DNA of 64,000 bases from Propionibacteriaceae bacterium ZF39. Lineage in GTDB: Bacteria; Actinomycetota; Actinomycetes; Propionibacteriales; Propionibacteriaceae. Positions 9,684 through 19,635 of the stretch are shown here, in pieces. The stretch lies in NCBI GenBank assembly GCA_039565995.1, contig CP154795.1:3038001-3102000 (forward strand). The letters run 5' to 3'. Numbering within the stretch: position 1 is the stretch's first letter; every line of letters begins with the position of its first letter. The translations under genes were made by a program, and so were the position numbers. A model generated the notes under the pieces. The model saw nothing but the letters and a program-made list of their open reading frames with translations, did no database searches and was not told where the DNA came from.

Positions 9684-11038
9684 TCACTCGGCCAACGCTG
9701 CCCCGCGCTGCTCCGGCAGCGTGAAGGCAGCGACCGCGCCGATCGCAAAAGCCACGGCGAACGTGGTGAAGACCAGCCAGTTCGAGCCGCCGCCGGCGGT
9801 GATGAGCACGGGCACCAGGAGCGGCGCAGCGATCGAGGCGATGCGCCCGAACGCGGCGCCGCCCCGGTGCCCTTGCCGCGGGCAGAGGTCGGATAGAGCT
9901 CGGGGCCGATCGCATAGAGCGCACCCCACGCGCCGAGGTTGAAGAACGACAGCGCACAGCCCGCGGCGATGATGGTGGCCGGAGTATTCGCCAGGCCCAG
10001 CAGACCCGCGGCGAACGCCGAGCCGGCCATGAAGGTCGCCAGGGTCGGGCGGCGTCCCCACCGCTCGATGAGGAAGGCCGCCGCCGCATAGCCGGGGATC
10101 TGGGCCAGGGTGATGATCAAGGTGTATTCGAACGACTTCACCAACGTGAACCCCTGCCGCACCAGCAGGGACGGCAGCCAGATGAACGCGCCGTAGTACG
10201 ACAGATTGATGCAGAACCAGATCACCCAGAGCGCGGCGGTGCGTCCGCGAAGGGTGGCCGACCAGATCGACGGAGCCGGCCGGTTGTCATCGGACGGGTC
10301 GTCGGGCGGGGCCGGCACCGGGGCGATGCCCGACGGTTCCTCGAACTTCCGCACTGCTGCCTCGGCCTCCGCATCGCGGCCCTTGCTCTCGAGGAAACGC
10401 ACCGATTCGGGCAGGCCGAACCGGACCACGGCCGCATACAGCGTCGGCACGATGCCGATGGCCAGCGCCCAGCGCCAGCCGTTCTCGACCTGCGGGATGA
10501 GCAGATAGCCGACCAGCGCCGCCATGATCCAGCCCAGTGCCCAGAACGCCTCGAGGGCAACCACCACCCGACCGCGGATCTTCCGCGGGGCGAATTCGCT
10601 CACGAGCGTGGAGGCCACCGGAAGTTCGGCGCCGAGACCGATGCCGACGAGGAAGCGGAGCGCGATGAGCATCGCGACGCCCGTCGCGAGGGCCGAGGCA
10701 CCCGTCGCCAGGCCGTAGACAAGGAGCGTCAGCGCGAAAACGTGACGCCGACCCCACTTGTCGGCGAGCAGCCCGCCGAAGGCTGCGCCCAGCGCCATGC
10801 CGACGAAGCCGATCGACCCGATCAGCCCCTGCGTACCCGCCGAGATCGACCACTCCACCGCCAGCGCCGCCATCACGAACGAGATCAGGCCCACGTCCAT
10901 GGCATCGAGCGCCCACCCGACGCCGGAACCCACCAGGAGTCGGGTGTGCTGGCGGTTGAAGGGCAGCCGATCGAGGCGTTCGGCGCGCGTCATGGGCGCG
11001 TCCGGCGTAGTCGTCGCAGGGTCCGGGTTCCGGGTCAT
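9684..11038 (-). pseudogene. MFS transporter with an apparent single-base frameshift
   Basis: Major facilitator carrier with about 12 membrane helices. MFS motif A-like GGLLADKWGRR follows helix 2. It resembles the sugar/aromatic-acid porter groups (VGWALDAMDVGLISF start), so an organic acid or similar metabolite is likely transported. The frame is intact to about residue 392 (RGKGTGAA). The expected ending, AFGRIASIAAPLLVP and so on to a stop at 9684, then continues in another frame. One base appears to be missing in the GC-rich stretch near 9854-9866. As written, the protein ends in an unrelated Ser/Arg-rich tail stopping at 9671. This may be a real mutation or a sequence error. Confidence 0.8.
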
Positions 11039-11166
11039 GGTGGTCAGTCTCCAACACGGGTCCCGAGCACGTTCCTGTGGGTGAAATCGCCGCTTGGTTG
11101 AGGGGGGCTGCGCCGCTACTGTTGGGCCGAGTCGTTACCGTTTCTTCATCTTTCTCAGGAGCGTGG

Positions 11167-12645
11167 ATGGGTGTTTCGCCCCGGCGTGCTGCCGGTCCGC
11201 TGCCTGAGTCCGACGACTTCGATTTCTGGGATGACCTGTCCGAAGACTGGGTGGACTCCACCTCGGAGGTCGCCGACGCCGTGCCGGCGCGCGCCCTGGA
11301 AGCTGAGAATCCTGAAGACGCGGAGAACTCCGAGAAATCTATCCCGCCCTCCGATTCCGACGTCTGGACCGACTCCGCCTGGGCCGATGATCCCTGGCGC
11401 TCCGAGCCACTCCCGGCCCGCGCCTTCGCGGCCGCTCCGGACGAGGGCGACGACGACCTCTTCGCCGACCCGTTCGGGGACTCCTTCGACGAGCCCCGTC
11501 CCAGCCGCGCCTGGGTGGACGAGCCCGAGGCGTACGAACCGGAGCCCGAGCCCGAGGCGTACGAACCCGAGGGACGCGAACCCGAACCCGAGCCCGAGGC
11601 AAACGAACCCGAGCCGGCGCCGGCCACTCCTCTCGTTCCCGGCCGCCGCGGTCGGGCGCGTCGAAGCGCGGGCCACGGGCTGCTCCAGCGACACGGCCTG
11701 CTCCGCCGACACGGACGGGGTGCGGCCATCGTCGGCGGCGTTGCAGCGCTGGCGGTTGCGGGCAGCCTCCTGATTCCCGGCCTCCTTCCGCGGCTCGATG
11801 CCGTGCCTGCGGCCAACGCCCACGCGGCCTCGGGTGCCCTGCCCGCAGCGGATGCGGACCGGACAGCCGGTGAGCGCCCCAATCGTGCCGGGGAGCGTAC
11901 TGAACCGAGCACCGCATCGACTCCTGCCGAGTCGGCGCAGCCCACCGCTGTCGCGAAGCCGGTGACCGCGATGACCGTGACCAACGTCGCCGGTGTCCCC
12001 CGCCCCTGCCAGATCGACATGCCGATCACCGACGACATGTCGGCTGCAGAGATCACCGCCGCGACCGAGCGCCAGTGGGGCTTCGACCTGACGGGCCCGC
12101 AGTGGCAGCAGGACGAATACCGCCCGATCGTCGAGCTCTTCGCCGAAACCCTCGACTCCGTCGACTGCACGGGTTATCTCGATCGGGTCAAGGCCGGCAA
12201 CGGCGGCCGCCTGGAGATCTCGTCCCTGCCCACGAGGTCCTGGGCCTGGGGCGACTACGGCCTCACGCGGCCCGGTGTTCTCACGCTCGACTTCGCCAAG
12301 TTCGGCAGCGGGTACGCCGAGGGCGACCGCGGGCGACTCGTGCGCCTGGTCGTCCACGAAATGGCGCACTCCCTGAACGCCGACCGGGGCTCCTCGCCGA
12401 CCTACTGGACCAACTTCGGCCGCGTCTGGCGCGCCAACGGCCCGGTCAGTTCCTACGGTTCGACCGAGACGGAGAGCTTCGCGGACGCCGTCGGCTATTA
12501 CGTTGCGCGATGCGCTGCCGACAACCCCTATGACTCCACCAAGAACCGCGCCTACTACGACTATGTGAAGGCGAACATCTTCGACGGACGCGAGTTCGGC
12601 GGCGCGGTGGGTACGCCCCAGACCTGCGCCATCAAGGGCCGCTGA
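11167..12645 (+). CDS. Membrane-anchored protein with HExxH metalloprotease-like domain
   Basis: Unrecognised protein of 492 residues. The first about 165 residues are very acidic, with Pro/Glu repeats such as EAYEPEPEPEAYEPE. A short Arg-rich patch (GRRGRARRSAGHG) comes next, then one membrane segment (GAAIVGGVAALAVAGSLLIPGLL). An outer Ala/Pro/Thr linker leads to a C-terminal domain with VVHEMAHSLNA, an HExxH zinc site, and downstream TETESFADAVGYYVARC, which could supply a third ligand. This suggests a type II membrane protein with an outward peptidase-like domain. ATG 11167 is chosen as the first Met inside the conserved-looking coding part. Function is unknown. Confidence 0.75.
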   Translation: MGVSPRRAAGPLPESDDFDFWDDLSEDWVDSTSEVADAVPARALEAENPEDAENSEKSIPPSDSDVWTDSAWADDPWRSEPLPARAFAAAPDEGDDDLFADPFGDSFDEPRPSRAWVDEPEAYEPEPEPEAYEPEGREPEPEPEANEPEPAPATPLVPGRRGRARRSAGHGLLQRHGLLRRHGRGAAIVGGVAALAVAGSLLIPGLLPRLDAVPAANAHAASGALPAADADRTAGERPNRAGERTEPSTASTPAESAQPTAVAKPVTAMTVTNVAGVPRPCQIDMPITDDMSAAEITAATERQWGFDLTGPQWQQDEYRPIVELFAETLDSVDCTGYLDRVKAGNGGRLEISSLPTRSWAWGDYGLTRPGVLTLDFAKFGSGYAEGDRGRLVRLVVHEMAHSLNADRGSSPTYWTNFGRVWRANGPVSSYGSTETESFADAVGYYVARCAADNPYDSTKNRAYYDYVKANIFDGREFGGAVGTPQTCAIKGR

Positions 12646-12777
12646 CCCTCCACCGGACCGCAGGGGCGTACGCGCTCGGGCGGAAATTCCGCTGCTCCGG
12701 AGAAGCCTGGGGCGGGGAATACGGGATCCGATAAGCTCGCCGCGACGAATCGATGCGCCGGAGCCGAGGAGAACTGG

Positions 12778-14991
12778 ATGCCCAAAATCATCTATACGCT
12801 GACCGATGAGGCGCCGCTCTTGGCGACCTACTCCTTCAAGCCGATCGTCGAAGCGTTCGCTGCCACAGCGGGCGTTGAGATCGAGACCCGTGACATTTCG
12901 CTCTCGGGCCGCATCCTGGCCGCCTTCAGCGACAGGCTCGAGGAATCGCAGCGTGTCGATGACGCCCTGGCCGAACTGGGCGAGCTCACCCAGAGCCCGG
13001 ATGCCAACATCATCAAGCTGCCCAACATTTCCGCCTCCGTGCCCCAGATGAAGGCCGCGATCGCCGAGCTGCAGGCGCAGGGCTTCGACCTGCCCGAGTT
13101 CCCCGACAAGCCGGAGACCGACGAGGAGAAGGAGATCCGCGACCGCTATGACGCGGTGAAGGGCTCTGCCGTGAACCCGGTTCTCCGCGAGGGCAACTCC
13201 GACCGGCGGGCACCCGCCGCCGTCAAGCGCTATGCCCAGGAGCACCCCCATTGGATGGGCGAATGGGATCCGGAGTCGAAGACGAACGTCGCCCACATGA
13301 AGGACGACGACTTCCACGGCAACGAGCAGACCGTGGTCATGGAGAACGACGACGACCTCAAGATCCAGCTGGTGTCCCCGCTGGGCAAGGTCCAGGTGCT
13401 GCGCGAATCGCTGAAGGTGCAGGCCGGTGACGTGGTCGACTCGACGTTCATGTCGGTCAGCTCGCTGAAGGCCTTCCTACGGCGTCAGATCCGCCGCGCG
13501 CGCCAGGAGAACGTGCTGTTCTCGGTGCACCTGAAGGCGACCATGATGAAGGTCTCCGACCCGATCATGTTCGGCCATGTCATCCGGGCGTTCTTCACCG
13601 ACGTCTACAAGGAATACGGCGCAGACATGGACGCCGCCGGCCTCAATCCCAACAACGGCCTGGCCAGCATCTTCAAGGGTCTGGAGAAGATGGAGAACGG
13701 CGCCGAGATCCGCGCCGCGTTCGACGAGGCGATGGCCAACGGCCCGCGTCTGGCGATGGTCAACTCCGACAAGGGGATCACCAACCTGCACGTGCCGAGC
13801 GATGTCATCGTCGATGCCTCGATGCCGGCCATGATCCGCAACTCCGGTCACATGTGGGGCCCGGACGGCGAGGAGGACGACACCCTCGCGGTGCTGCCCG
13901 ACTCGTCCTATGGCGAGGTCTATCAGGCCGTGATCGACGACTGCCGCGACAACGGCGCGCTCGATCCGCGGACCATGGGTTCGGTGGCCAACGTGGGACT
14001 CATGGCCCAGAAGGCCGAGGAATACGGCTCCCACGACAAGACCTTCGAGATCCCGTTCCACGGAACCATCCAGGTCGTCAACTCGGCCGGCGACGTGATC
14101 ATGGACGACATCGTCGACCCGGGTGACATCTGGCGGGCCTGCACGACCACCGATGCGGCCATCCGTGACTGGGTCAAGCTGGCCGTCGCGCGTGCCCGGG
14201 CGACCGGCGACCAGACCGTGTTCTGGCTCGACCGCTCCCGCGCCCACGACCGGACCCTGAAGCGCATCGTCCGGCGCTATCTGTCCGAGCTCGACACCGA
14301 GGGCCTGCGGATCCTGTTCATGCACCCGGCCGATGCGGCCGAGACCGCGGTGTTCCGCATGCGCAAGGGCCTCAACTCGATCTCGGTCACCGGCAACGTG
14401 CTCCGCGACTACAACACCGACCTGTTCCCGATCCTCGAGCTCGGCACCTCGGCCAAGATGCTCTCCGTCGTGCCGCTCATGGCCGGTGGCGGCCTGTTCG
14501 AGACCGGCGCCGGCGGCTCGGCACCCAAGCACGTCGATCAGCTGGTGAACGAGAACTATCTGCGCTGGGATTCGCTGGGCGAATTCCTCGCCCTCGCCGA
14601 GAGCCTGCGGCACTTCGCCGAGAACCACGGCAACCAGGGTGCCGGAGTCCTGGGCGACGCCCTCGACAAGGCGACGGAGAAGCTGCTGCTCGAGAACAAG
14701 TCGCCGGCCCGCAAGCTCGGCCAGATCGACAATCGGGGCAGCCACTTCTGGCTCACCCTCTATTGGGCCAAGGAGCTCGCACTCCAGACGACCGATGAGG
14801 ATCTGGCCGCCGCGTTCAAGCCCCTGGCGGCCGAGCTCGAGAACAACGCCCAGAAGATCAACGAGGAACTCATCGCCGTCCAGGGTTCGCCTGCAGACAT
14901 CGGCGGCTACTACCGACCCGATCCCGAGAAGACGGCCGCGGTCATGCGTCCGTCCGAGACGTTCAACTCGATCATCGACCAGCTCGGCTGA
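12778..14991 (+). CDS. icd: NADP-dependent isocitrate dehydrogenase, monomeric type
   Basis: TCA-cycle enzyme that converts isocitrate to 2-oxoglutarate, CO2 and NADPH in the cytosol. At 737 residues it has the length of the monomeric IDH family, unrelated in size to the dimeric enzyme. Family hallmarks include [19 protein letters not shown] at the start, [33 protein letters not shown] and [23 protein letters not shown] sits about 9 nt before the ATG, and a GATAAGCT promoter-like element lies at about 12730. A strong terminator follows at 15006-15040, so it is probably transcribed alone. Confidence 0.97.
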   Translation: MPKIIYTLTDEAPLLATYSFKPIVEAFAATAGVEIETRDISLSGRILAAFSDRLEESQRVDDALAELGELTQSPDANIIKLPNISASVPQMKAAIAELQAQGFDLPEFPDKPETDEEKEIRDRYDAVKGSAVNPVLREGNSDRRAPAAVKRYAQEHPHWMGEWDPESKTNVAHMKDDDFHGNEQTVVMENDDDLKIQLVSPLGKVQVLRESLKVQAGDVVDSTFMSVSSLKAFLRRQIRRARQENVLFSVHLKATMMKVSDPIMFGHVIRAFFTDVYKEYGADMDAAGLNPNNGLASIFKGLEKMENGAEIRAAFDEAMANGPRLAMVNSDKGITNLHVPSDVIVDASMPAMIRNSGHMWGPDGEEDDTLAVLPDSSYGEVYQAVIDDCRDNGALDPRTMGSVANVGLMAQKAEEYGSHDKTFEIPFHGTIQVVNSAGDVIMDDIVDPGDIWRACTTTDAAIRDWVKLAVARARATGDQTVFWLDRSRAHDRTLKRIVRRYLSELDTEGLRILFMHPADAAETAVFRMRKGLNSISVTGNVLRDYNTDLFPILELGTSAKMLSVVPLMAGGGLFETGAGGSAPKHVDQLVNENYLRWDSLGEFLALAESLRHFAENHGNQGAGVLGDALDKATEKLLLENKSPARKLGQIDNRGSHFWLTLYWAKELALQTTDEDLAAAFKPLAAELENNAQKINEELIAVQGSPADIGGYYRPDPEKTAAVMRPSETFNSIIDQLG

Positions 14992-15005
14992 GATCGACCG
15001 ACCAC

Positions 15006-15040
15006 CTGCGGCCCGGAGCACACTCTGCTCCGGGCCGCAG
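15006..15040 (+). terminator. Rho-independent-like terminator of icd
   Basis: A perfect 15-bp stem, CTGCGGCCCGGAGCA and its complement, encloses a CACTC loop and is followed by TAAATTCTT. It lies 15 nt after the icd stop. The trailing AT-rich bases also serve as the likely -10 box of the next gene. Confidence 0.85.
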
Positions 15041-15046
15041 TAAATT
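15041..15046 (+). promoter_or_regulatory. Leaderless -10 box (TAAATT) of the DUF480-methyltransferase gene
   Basis: TAAATT lies 6 nt before the GTG at 15053 and directly abuts the icd terminator stem. No Shine-Dalgarno is present, which supports the GTG at 15053 as both the transcription and translation start. Confidence 0.55.
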
Positions 15047-15052
15047 CTTCCC

Positions 15053-16297
15053 GTGGTTGAACCGATGACGACGACCGGCGGTCCACTCCCCGAGCTCAGC
15101 GCGATCGAGCAACGGGTCCTCGGAGCGCTCATGGAGAAGCAGCGCACCGTGCCCGCCAGCTATCCCCTGTCGCTCAATGGCCTGCGGACTGCCTGCAACC
15201 AGACCAGCAGCCGCGAGCCGGTCACCGACTATGACGACAAGACCCTGGAGGAGCAGGCGCGCGAGCTGAAGCACCGCGATCTGGTCAAGGTCGTGTGGGC
15301 CGGCAAGGGCTCCCGCACCCTGAAATATCACCAGCTGCTCACCGACCGGCTCGGGCTGGCCGAGGACGAGGCGGCGCTCATCACCGTCCTGTTGCTGCGC
15401 GGTGCGCAGGCACCGGGTGAGCTGAAAGCCCGGACGGAGCGGTTGATCGGGTTCGCCGATCGCACCGAGGTGGAGGACTGCCTGGCGCGGATGGCGGACC
15501 GGGGTCAGCCGTTGGTACGCCAGCTCGAGCGCCGCGTCGGTCAGCACGATCGGCGCTGGATTCACCTGCTCGGACCGGTGGCGGGTGAGGACAGCGTTCC
15601 GGTGCCGACCGAGCCGGTCGTCGACCGCGAGGTGGTGCTCACCGACGGCCCCGCTGCCCGTGATGCCCGCGTCCGGGCTGCCTACGACGCGACCGCTGAG
15701 GCGTACGCCGGGGAGTTCGGGGATGAGCTCGCAGGTCAGCCGTTCGAGCAATGGCTGCTGGCGCACGTGGCGGAGCTGGGCGAAGGTCCGGTGGCTGATG
15801 TCGGGTGCGGCCCGGGTTATACGACGGCGCTGCTGGCCGAGGCCGGAGCCGATGTGACCGGGTTCGATCTGTCGCCGGCGATGGTGGAGATCGCGACGGC
15901 CGAGCAGGACGGAGTTCGCTTCGAGGTCGGTGACTTCACCCGCCTCCTCCGTCCGCCCGCGGCGGCCGCGTGGGGCACGATCGTGGCCTGGTACTCCCTC
16001 GTCCACCTCGCACCCTCTGAGCTGCCCGGGACCGTGGCGGGATTCGCCCGGATCCTCGCTCCCGGTGGCTGGCTGGTGATCGGCCTCCAGATCGGTGGCG
16101 ATGTTCACCGCGTGGAGGAATTCCACGGCATCCCGATCGAGTTGGATTTCGTACGCCACGAGGTCAACGACGTGCTCGGTGCCGTGGCTGCCGCCGGACT
16201 CGAGGTGATCGAACGCTATGTCCGCGGCCCGGTGCCCGGGGAGACACCGGCGAAGGATCGCTTCTATGTGCTGGCTCGACGCCCTCTGCAGGGTTAG
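15053..16297 (+). CDS. DUF480 (YceH-like) protein fused to a class I SAM methyltransferase
   Basis: A 414-residue two-domain protein. Residues about 10-185 match the DUF480/YceH family (LSAIEQRVLGALMEKQRTVP, then TACNQTSSREPVTDYDD), which folds as tandem winged helices. Residues about 195-410 form a methyltransferase with motif I VADVGCGPGYTTALLAEAGA and the acidic loop VTGFDLSPAMVEIA. This could join a nucleic-acid-type binding fold to a methyl transfer activity, but the substrate is unknown. The GTG start is chosen over the ATG four codons later because of the TAAATT box 6 nt upstream. Confidence 0.85.
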   Translation: MVEPMTTTGGPLPELSAIEQRVLGALMEKQRTVPASYPLSLNGLRTACNQTSSREPVTDYDDKTLEEQARELKHRDLVKVVWAGKGSRTLKYHQLLTDRLGLAEDEAALITVLLLRGAQAPGELKARTERLIGFADRTEVEDCLARMADRGQPLVRQLERRVGQHDRRWIHLLGPVAGEDSVPVPTEPVVDREVVLTDGPAARDARVRAAYDATAEAYAGEFGDELAGQPFEQWLLAHVAELGEGPVADVGCGPGYTTALLAEAGADVTGFDLSPAMVEIATAEQDGVRFEVGDFTRLLRPPAAAAWGTIVAWYSLVHLAPSELPGTVAGFARILAPGGWLVIGLQIGGDVHRVEEFHGIPIELDFVRHEVNDVLGAVAAAGLEVIERYVRGPVPGETPAKDRFYVLARRPLQG

Positions 16298-16420
16298 CAG
16301 AGTTAGCGGTGAACGGAAGCTTCCGAGGCGGATCCGCGTACGCCATGAGTCTTTGCCCATCTTTGTCCATCAGGTTTCGCGGTGGGCCGAGAACTGGCCA
16401 TCGTCAGTAGATTGGGGAGC

Positions 16421-17713
16421 GTGAATCCACCCAGCAGCCGTCGCCGGGTTGCCATCGCCTGTCAGGGCGGTGGGAGCCATACCGCATTCACCGCGGGGGT
16501 GCTCAGCCGGTGCTTCGACGAAGACGTCCTCGAGAACTATGAGTTCGTCGGCCTGAGCGGAACCTCGGGCGGAGCGATCTGCGCTCTGGTCGCGTGGTCG
16601 ACGCTGGTCCGCGGCCATCCGGAGCGGGCGGCTGCCCTGCTGGAACGATTCTGGTCCGCCAACTCCGCGTCGCTCCCCGTCGAGCGCGTGGTGAACTCGA
16701 TGATGCTGTGGGGCGCCCGGGTTGCCGAGCAATTCGGGGCCCCGACCCTGAGCCCCTATGACTCGTTCCTCTCCGCCTGGTCGCTCGAGCATCTGCGCAC
16801 CATGGTCAACTCGGTCATCGATTTCGAGGGCCTCACGGAACTGGCCACCGAGGACGCCGCTCCCCTCCTGCTGCTCGGGTCGGTCGACGTGGTTTCGGGA
16901 CGTTTGCGTACCTTCAACAGCCGCCACGGCGAGATCAGCGCCGATGCGGTGTTGTCGTCCGCTGCGATTCCCAGCATGTTCCGCTCGGTCAGCATGCATG
17001 GCGGGGCCTATTGGGATGGCTTGATGACCCAGAACCCTCCGCTGCGCGGTCTCATGGACGCCGCCCCCGATGAGCTGTGGGTGATCCAGGTGAACCCGAC
17101 CTCGATCGACTACGAACCCAGCACCGTGTCGGAGATCGCCAACCGGCGCAACGAGCTGGCCGGCAATCTCGCGCTGCTGCAGGAGTTGAGTTCACTCGAG
17201 ATCTTCGACGAGCTCATCGCCCGCGGGGAGTTGAAGTCCGAGCGGGTACGCCCGGTGACGATCCGGCTCATGGAGATGCAGCGTCCCCCGAGCGCCCTCC
17301 GTTGGAACGCCACCTCGAAGCTCAATCGCGATCCCCGATTCATTCGGGAACTCATCACCCTCGGCACGCAGCAGGCCGATGACTTCCTCGCCTCGATCGA
17401 GTTCGAGCGGCACTGGCAGCGCGGTGATGGCGATTCGATGCTCGATCACGTCGCCCGCGGCGCGACCATCTCGGTGGACGTACCCGGCGTACACATCGCG
17501 GCCACCGACGATCCGGACGAGGTGCAGAACTTCTTCACCCATCAGCTGCACGACCTGGTATCCCTCAACCTCACCCGGAAGCGGGTCTTCCGCAATGCGG
17601 TGAGCTGGGAGCTCCGGGTGCATGGACCCGATCAGCTCGCGACCGCGACCGCCGAGGCCCGGTTCCAGGACAGTCTGGTCACCCGGTTCCGATTGGCGCC
17701 CCCGACGCACTGA
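16421..17713 (+). CDS. Patatin-like phospholipase family protein
   Basis: Predicted serine lipid acyl hydrolase of 430 residues. The oxyanion-hole glycines are in ACQGGGSHTAF, the nucleophile elbow is GTSGG with Ser49, and the catalytic Asp of the DG dyad is D199 in YWDGLMTQNPP. No signal peptide or membrane segment is seen, so a cytosolic or peripheral enzyme is likely. The C-terminal third has no recognised domain. The GTG at 16421 is preferred because TAGATT lies 7 nt upstream (leaderless pattern). An in-frame GTG at 16382 has no such support. A second, shorter patatin lies at 31701-32516. Confidence 0.85.
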   Translation: MNPPSSRRRVAIACQGGGSHTAFTAGVLSRCFDEDVLENYEFVGLSGTSGGAICALVAWSTLVRGHPERAAALLERFWSANSASLPVERVVNSMMLWGARVAEQFGAPTLSPYDSFLSAWSLEHLRTMVNSVIDFEGLTELATEDAAPLLLLGSVDVVSGRLRTFNSRHGEISADAVLSSAAIPSMFRSVSMHGGAYWDGLMTQNPPLRGLMDAAPDELWVIQVNPTSIDYEPSTVSEIANRRNELAGNLALLQELSSLEIFDELIARGELKSERVRPVTIRLMEMQRPPSALRWNATSKLNRDPRFIRELITLGTQQADDFLASIEFERHWQRGDGDSMLDHVARGATISVDVPGVHIAATDDPDEVQNFFTHQLHDLVSLNLTRKRVFRNAVSWELRVHGPDQLATATAEARFQDSLVTRFRLAPPTH

Positions 17714-17737
17714 GCGGTTTGTCGCGCCTGGATGGTG

Positions 17738-18427
17738 TCAGAACAGGCGACCCTTCATCGGGCGGGAGCGGCTGCGGAACAGCTTGCGGATGCGGGGCCT
17801 CGGAACGGTCCACTGGGCGGCGGGCGGCAGGGTCCACTGACGCCAGCGGGCCAGCAGGCCGAGTACGCCTCCGGTGGCGATCGCGAGGCCCATGCCGAGG
17901 GCGTACTGATTCAGGGATTGCAGCAGCACCATTTCGGCGCTGGCGAGAATCGACACGCTGGCGTAAAGCGGCCCGGTGAACACCGATGGCACCTGGTTGA
18001 CCAGGATGTCGCGCAGCATGCCGCCGCCGACTGCGGTGATGACTCCGAGGAAGATGGCGGGCAGCCAGTCCAACCCCGCCATCAGGGCCTTGGACGCACC
18101 GGTCGCCGACCAGCAGCCGAGCGAGAGTGCGTCCGCGACCAGGAGGCCGCGGCGAGCCCAACCTCGTCCGAAGTCGAGGAAGTACGCCACGCCGGCGCCG
18201 AGCAGGGCAAACGTGAGGTAGAGCGGGTCGGTCAGCGCGACCGGAAAACCGGTGCCGAGAAGAGTGTCCCGGAGCATGCCGCCGCCGAGGCCCGAGACGA
18301 TCGCGAGCATCACGAAGCCGATGGCATCGAAACCCTTGGTGCGGGCCACAGCGCCACCCAGGAGTCCGTTGGCGAACACACCTGTGACGTCGACCAGCCG
18401 GAACAGCAGCTCCGCATCAAACTGCAT
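17738..18427 (-). CDS. Trimeric intracellular cation channel (TRIC/UPF0126) family protein
   Basis: Integral membrane protein of 229 residues made of two similar halves. Each half has the family motif GGGMLRD (LGGGMLRDTLLGTGFPVAL and VGGGMLRDILVNQVPSVF). Prokaryotic TRIC homologues form trimeric monovalent cation channels; some relatives are annotated as glycine transporters. The ATG at 18427 has GAGGAGG about 7 nt upstream. The gene converges with the patatin gene. Confidence 0.9.
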   Translation of the reverse strand: MQFDAELLFRLVDVTGVFANGLLGGAVARTKGFDAIGFVMLAIVSGLGGGMLRDTLLGTGFPVALTDPLYLTFALLGAGVAYFLDFGRGWARRGLLVADALSLGCWSATGASKALMAGLDWLPAIFLGVITAVGGGMLRDILVNQVPSVFTGPLYASVSILASAEMVLLQSLNQYALGMGLAIATGGVLGLLARWRQWTLPPAAQWTVPRPRIRKLFRSRSRPMKGRLF

Positions 18428-18522
18428 CGGAACCTCCTCGGCCTTCTCGCGGCCACCCACCGCCCTGCGCGGTCACTATCGGCCGCGCTGATTGTGTCAG
18501 ACCCGGGCGCTATCCGGACGCA

Positions 18523-19086
18523 TCAGCCATGGAGCCCGGCCCGAGGGTCCGGCAGGCCCGTCGGGAAGCCGTCGATGCTGGCGCGGTTCTTCTCCTGGCG
18601 GTATGCCACGAGACCTTCCTCGCCCTTCTTCCCGGCCCAGGTGTCGAGCATCGTGCGCTGGGTGACGAACTCGAACTCCGGCACTCCGTAGCCGCAGGAC
18701 GTCTGCACCAGATCGATGTCGAGCACGAAGATGTTGCGGGCGCCGAGCATGTGCGGGAAAAGCGCACAGAGCTCGGCCCAGTCGGGATCGGTCTCGTGCA
18801 CCGTCCGGGCGGTTCCGTAGAGACGCAGGATCAACGGTTCGCGGACGAACGAGCAGAACATCAAGGTCATCCGGGGTGTGTCGAGGAGGTGCGCGGCCGT
18901 TTCGTTGCCGCTGCCCGTCGCGTTCAGCCAGACGACTTGGGTGGGCGACAGGACCCGGAGTGAGTCCAGACCCTTCGGCGACACATTGACTCTGCCCTCA
19001 CGCGCAGCCGTGGCGACGAAGTAGAGCTGCTGCGCCTCGATGAACTCCCGAAGCCGATTGGTGATTTCTCTGAACTGCTTGGCCAT
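18523..19086 (-). CDS. Pyridoxamine 5'-phosphate oxidase (PPOX)-fold family protein
   Basis: A split-barrel flavin-binding fold protein of 187 residues. It has LYFVATAAREGRVNVSPKG near the N-terminus and VVWLNATGSGNETAAHLLD, as in PPOX-class proteins. Members bind FMN, F420 or heme; the cofactor and substrate cannot be told here. The ATG at 19086 has a GGGGGCGGG stretch just upstream. The gene lies directly behind the DUF4265 gene on the same strand and may be co-transcribed with it. Confidence 0.85.
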   Translation of the reverse strand: MAKQFREITNRLREFIEAQQLYFVATAAREGRVNVSPKGLDSLRVLSPTQVVWLNATGSGNETAAHLLDTPRMTLMFCSFVREPLILRLYGTARTVHETDPDWAELCALFPHMLGARNIFVLDIDLVQTSCGYGVPEFEFVTQRTMLDTWAGKKGEEGLVAYRQEKNRASIDGFPTGLPDPRAGLHG

Positions 19087-19549
19087 CCCGCCCCCTGCTC
19101 GCTCCCCGTGATCGTACGCCCGTTTCCGCCTCGGCGCAGCGTCTGGATGACCTCGCGGATCGGCGCGTCCGGCGGAACATCGAGGGCGAGCATGCCGAAA
19201 TCCTCCGCCCCTCGCCATAGATCCCGAGCGCGGTGAACGGCGCCGGAGCCCGGGCAAGATCCCCTTGGAGAGGGCCGCGACTGAAGCAGATGAGCCGGAT
19301 CGTGGCGTTGTCCCCCGGCTCGACGACCTCGACGAAGGCAGGGTGACTGTCGCCGTCCGGCGCCTGCGCGCGGACCACGTCGCCGACCGCCAACTCCGGC
19401 ACGAACCATGGCGGATTGCAGATGCGATAGAGATCGTCCTCGAGGTGCTGGGCCCAGACCCGCTCTGAACCAACCGGCGGCCAGCCGTCGTCAACCTCGA
19501 GATCGAACACGATCTGCGCATCGGCGTCGGAATGGCTCTTGGGCTCCAC
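18998..19549 (-). pseudogene. DUF4265 domain protein with apparent frameshift
   Basis: The N-terminal about 115 residues match DUF4265: IVFDLEVDDGWPPVGSERVW, then YRICNPPWFVPELAVGDVV and a LGIYGEG segment. After GIYGEG the reading frame turns into Arg/Ser-rich sequence. The plausible continuation, DFGMLALDVPPDAPIREVIQ, lies in another frame, so one G seems to be missing in the GAGGGGCGG run near 19203. The corrected frame would run into the PPOX gene start, so the true 3' end is unclear. The GTG at 19549 is chosen because CAGACT lies 6 nt upstream. The biochemical role of the family is unknown. Confidence 0.6.
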
Positions 19550-19635
19550 CGCGTCAGTCTGGCACACGTCCGACTCGGCCGGCCTTGCTTGCTAGCGTTC
19601 CCGGGAATCGATCGAACTGCGAGCAAAGGAACGAC

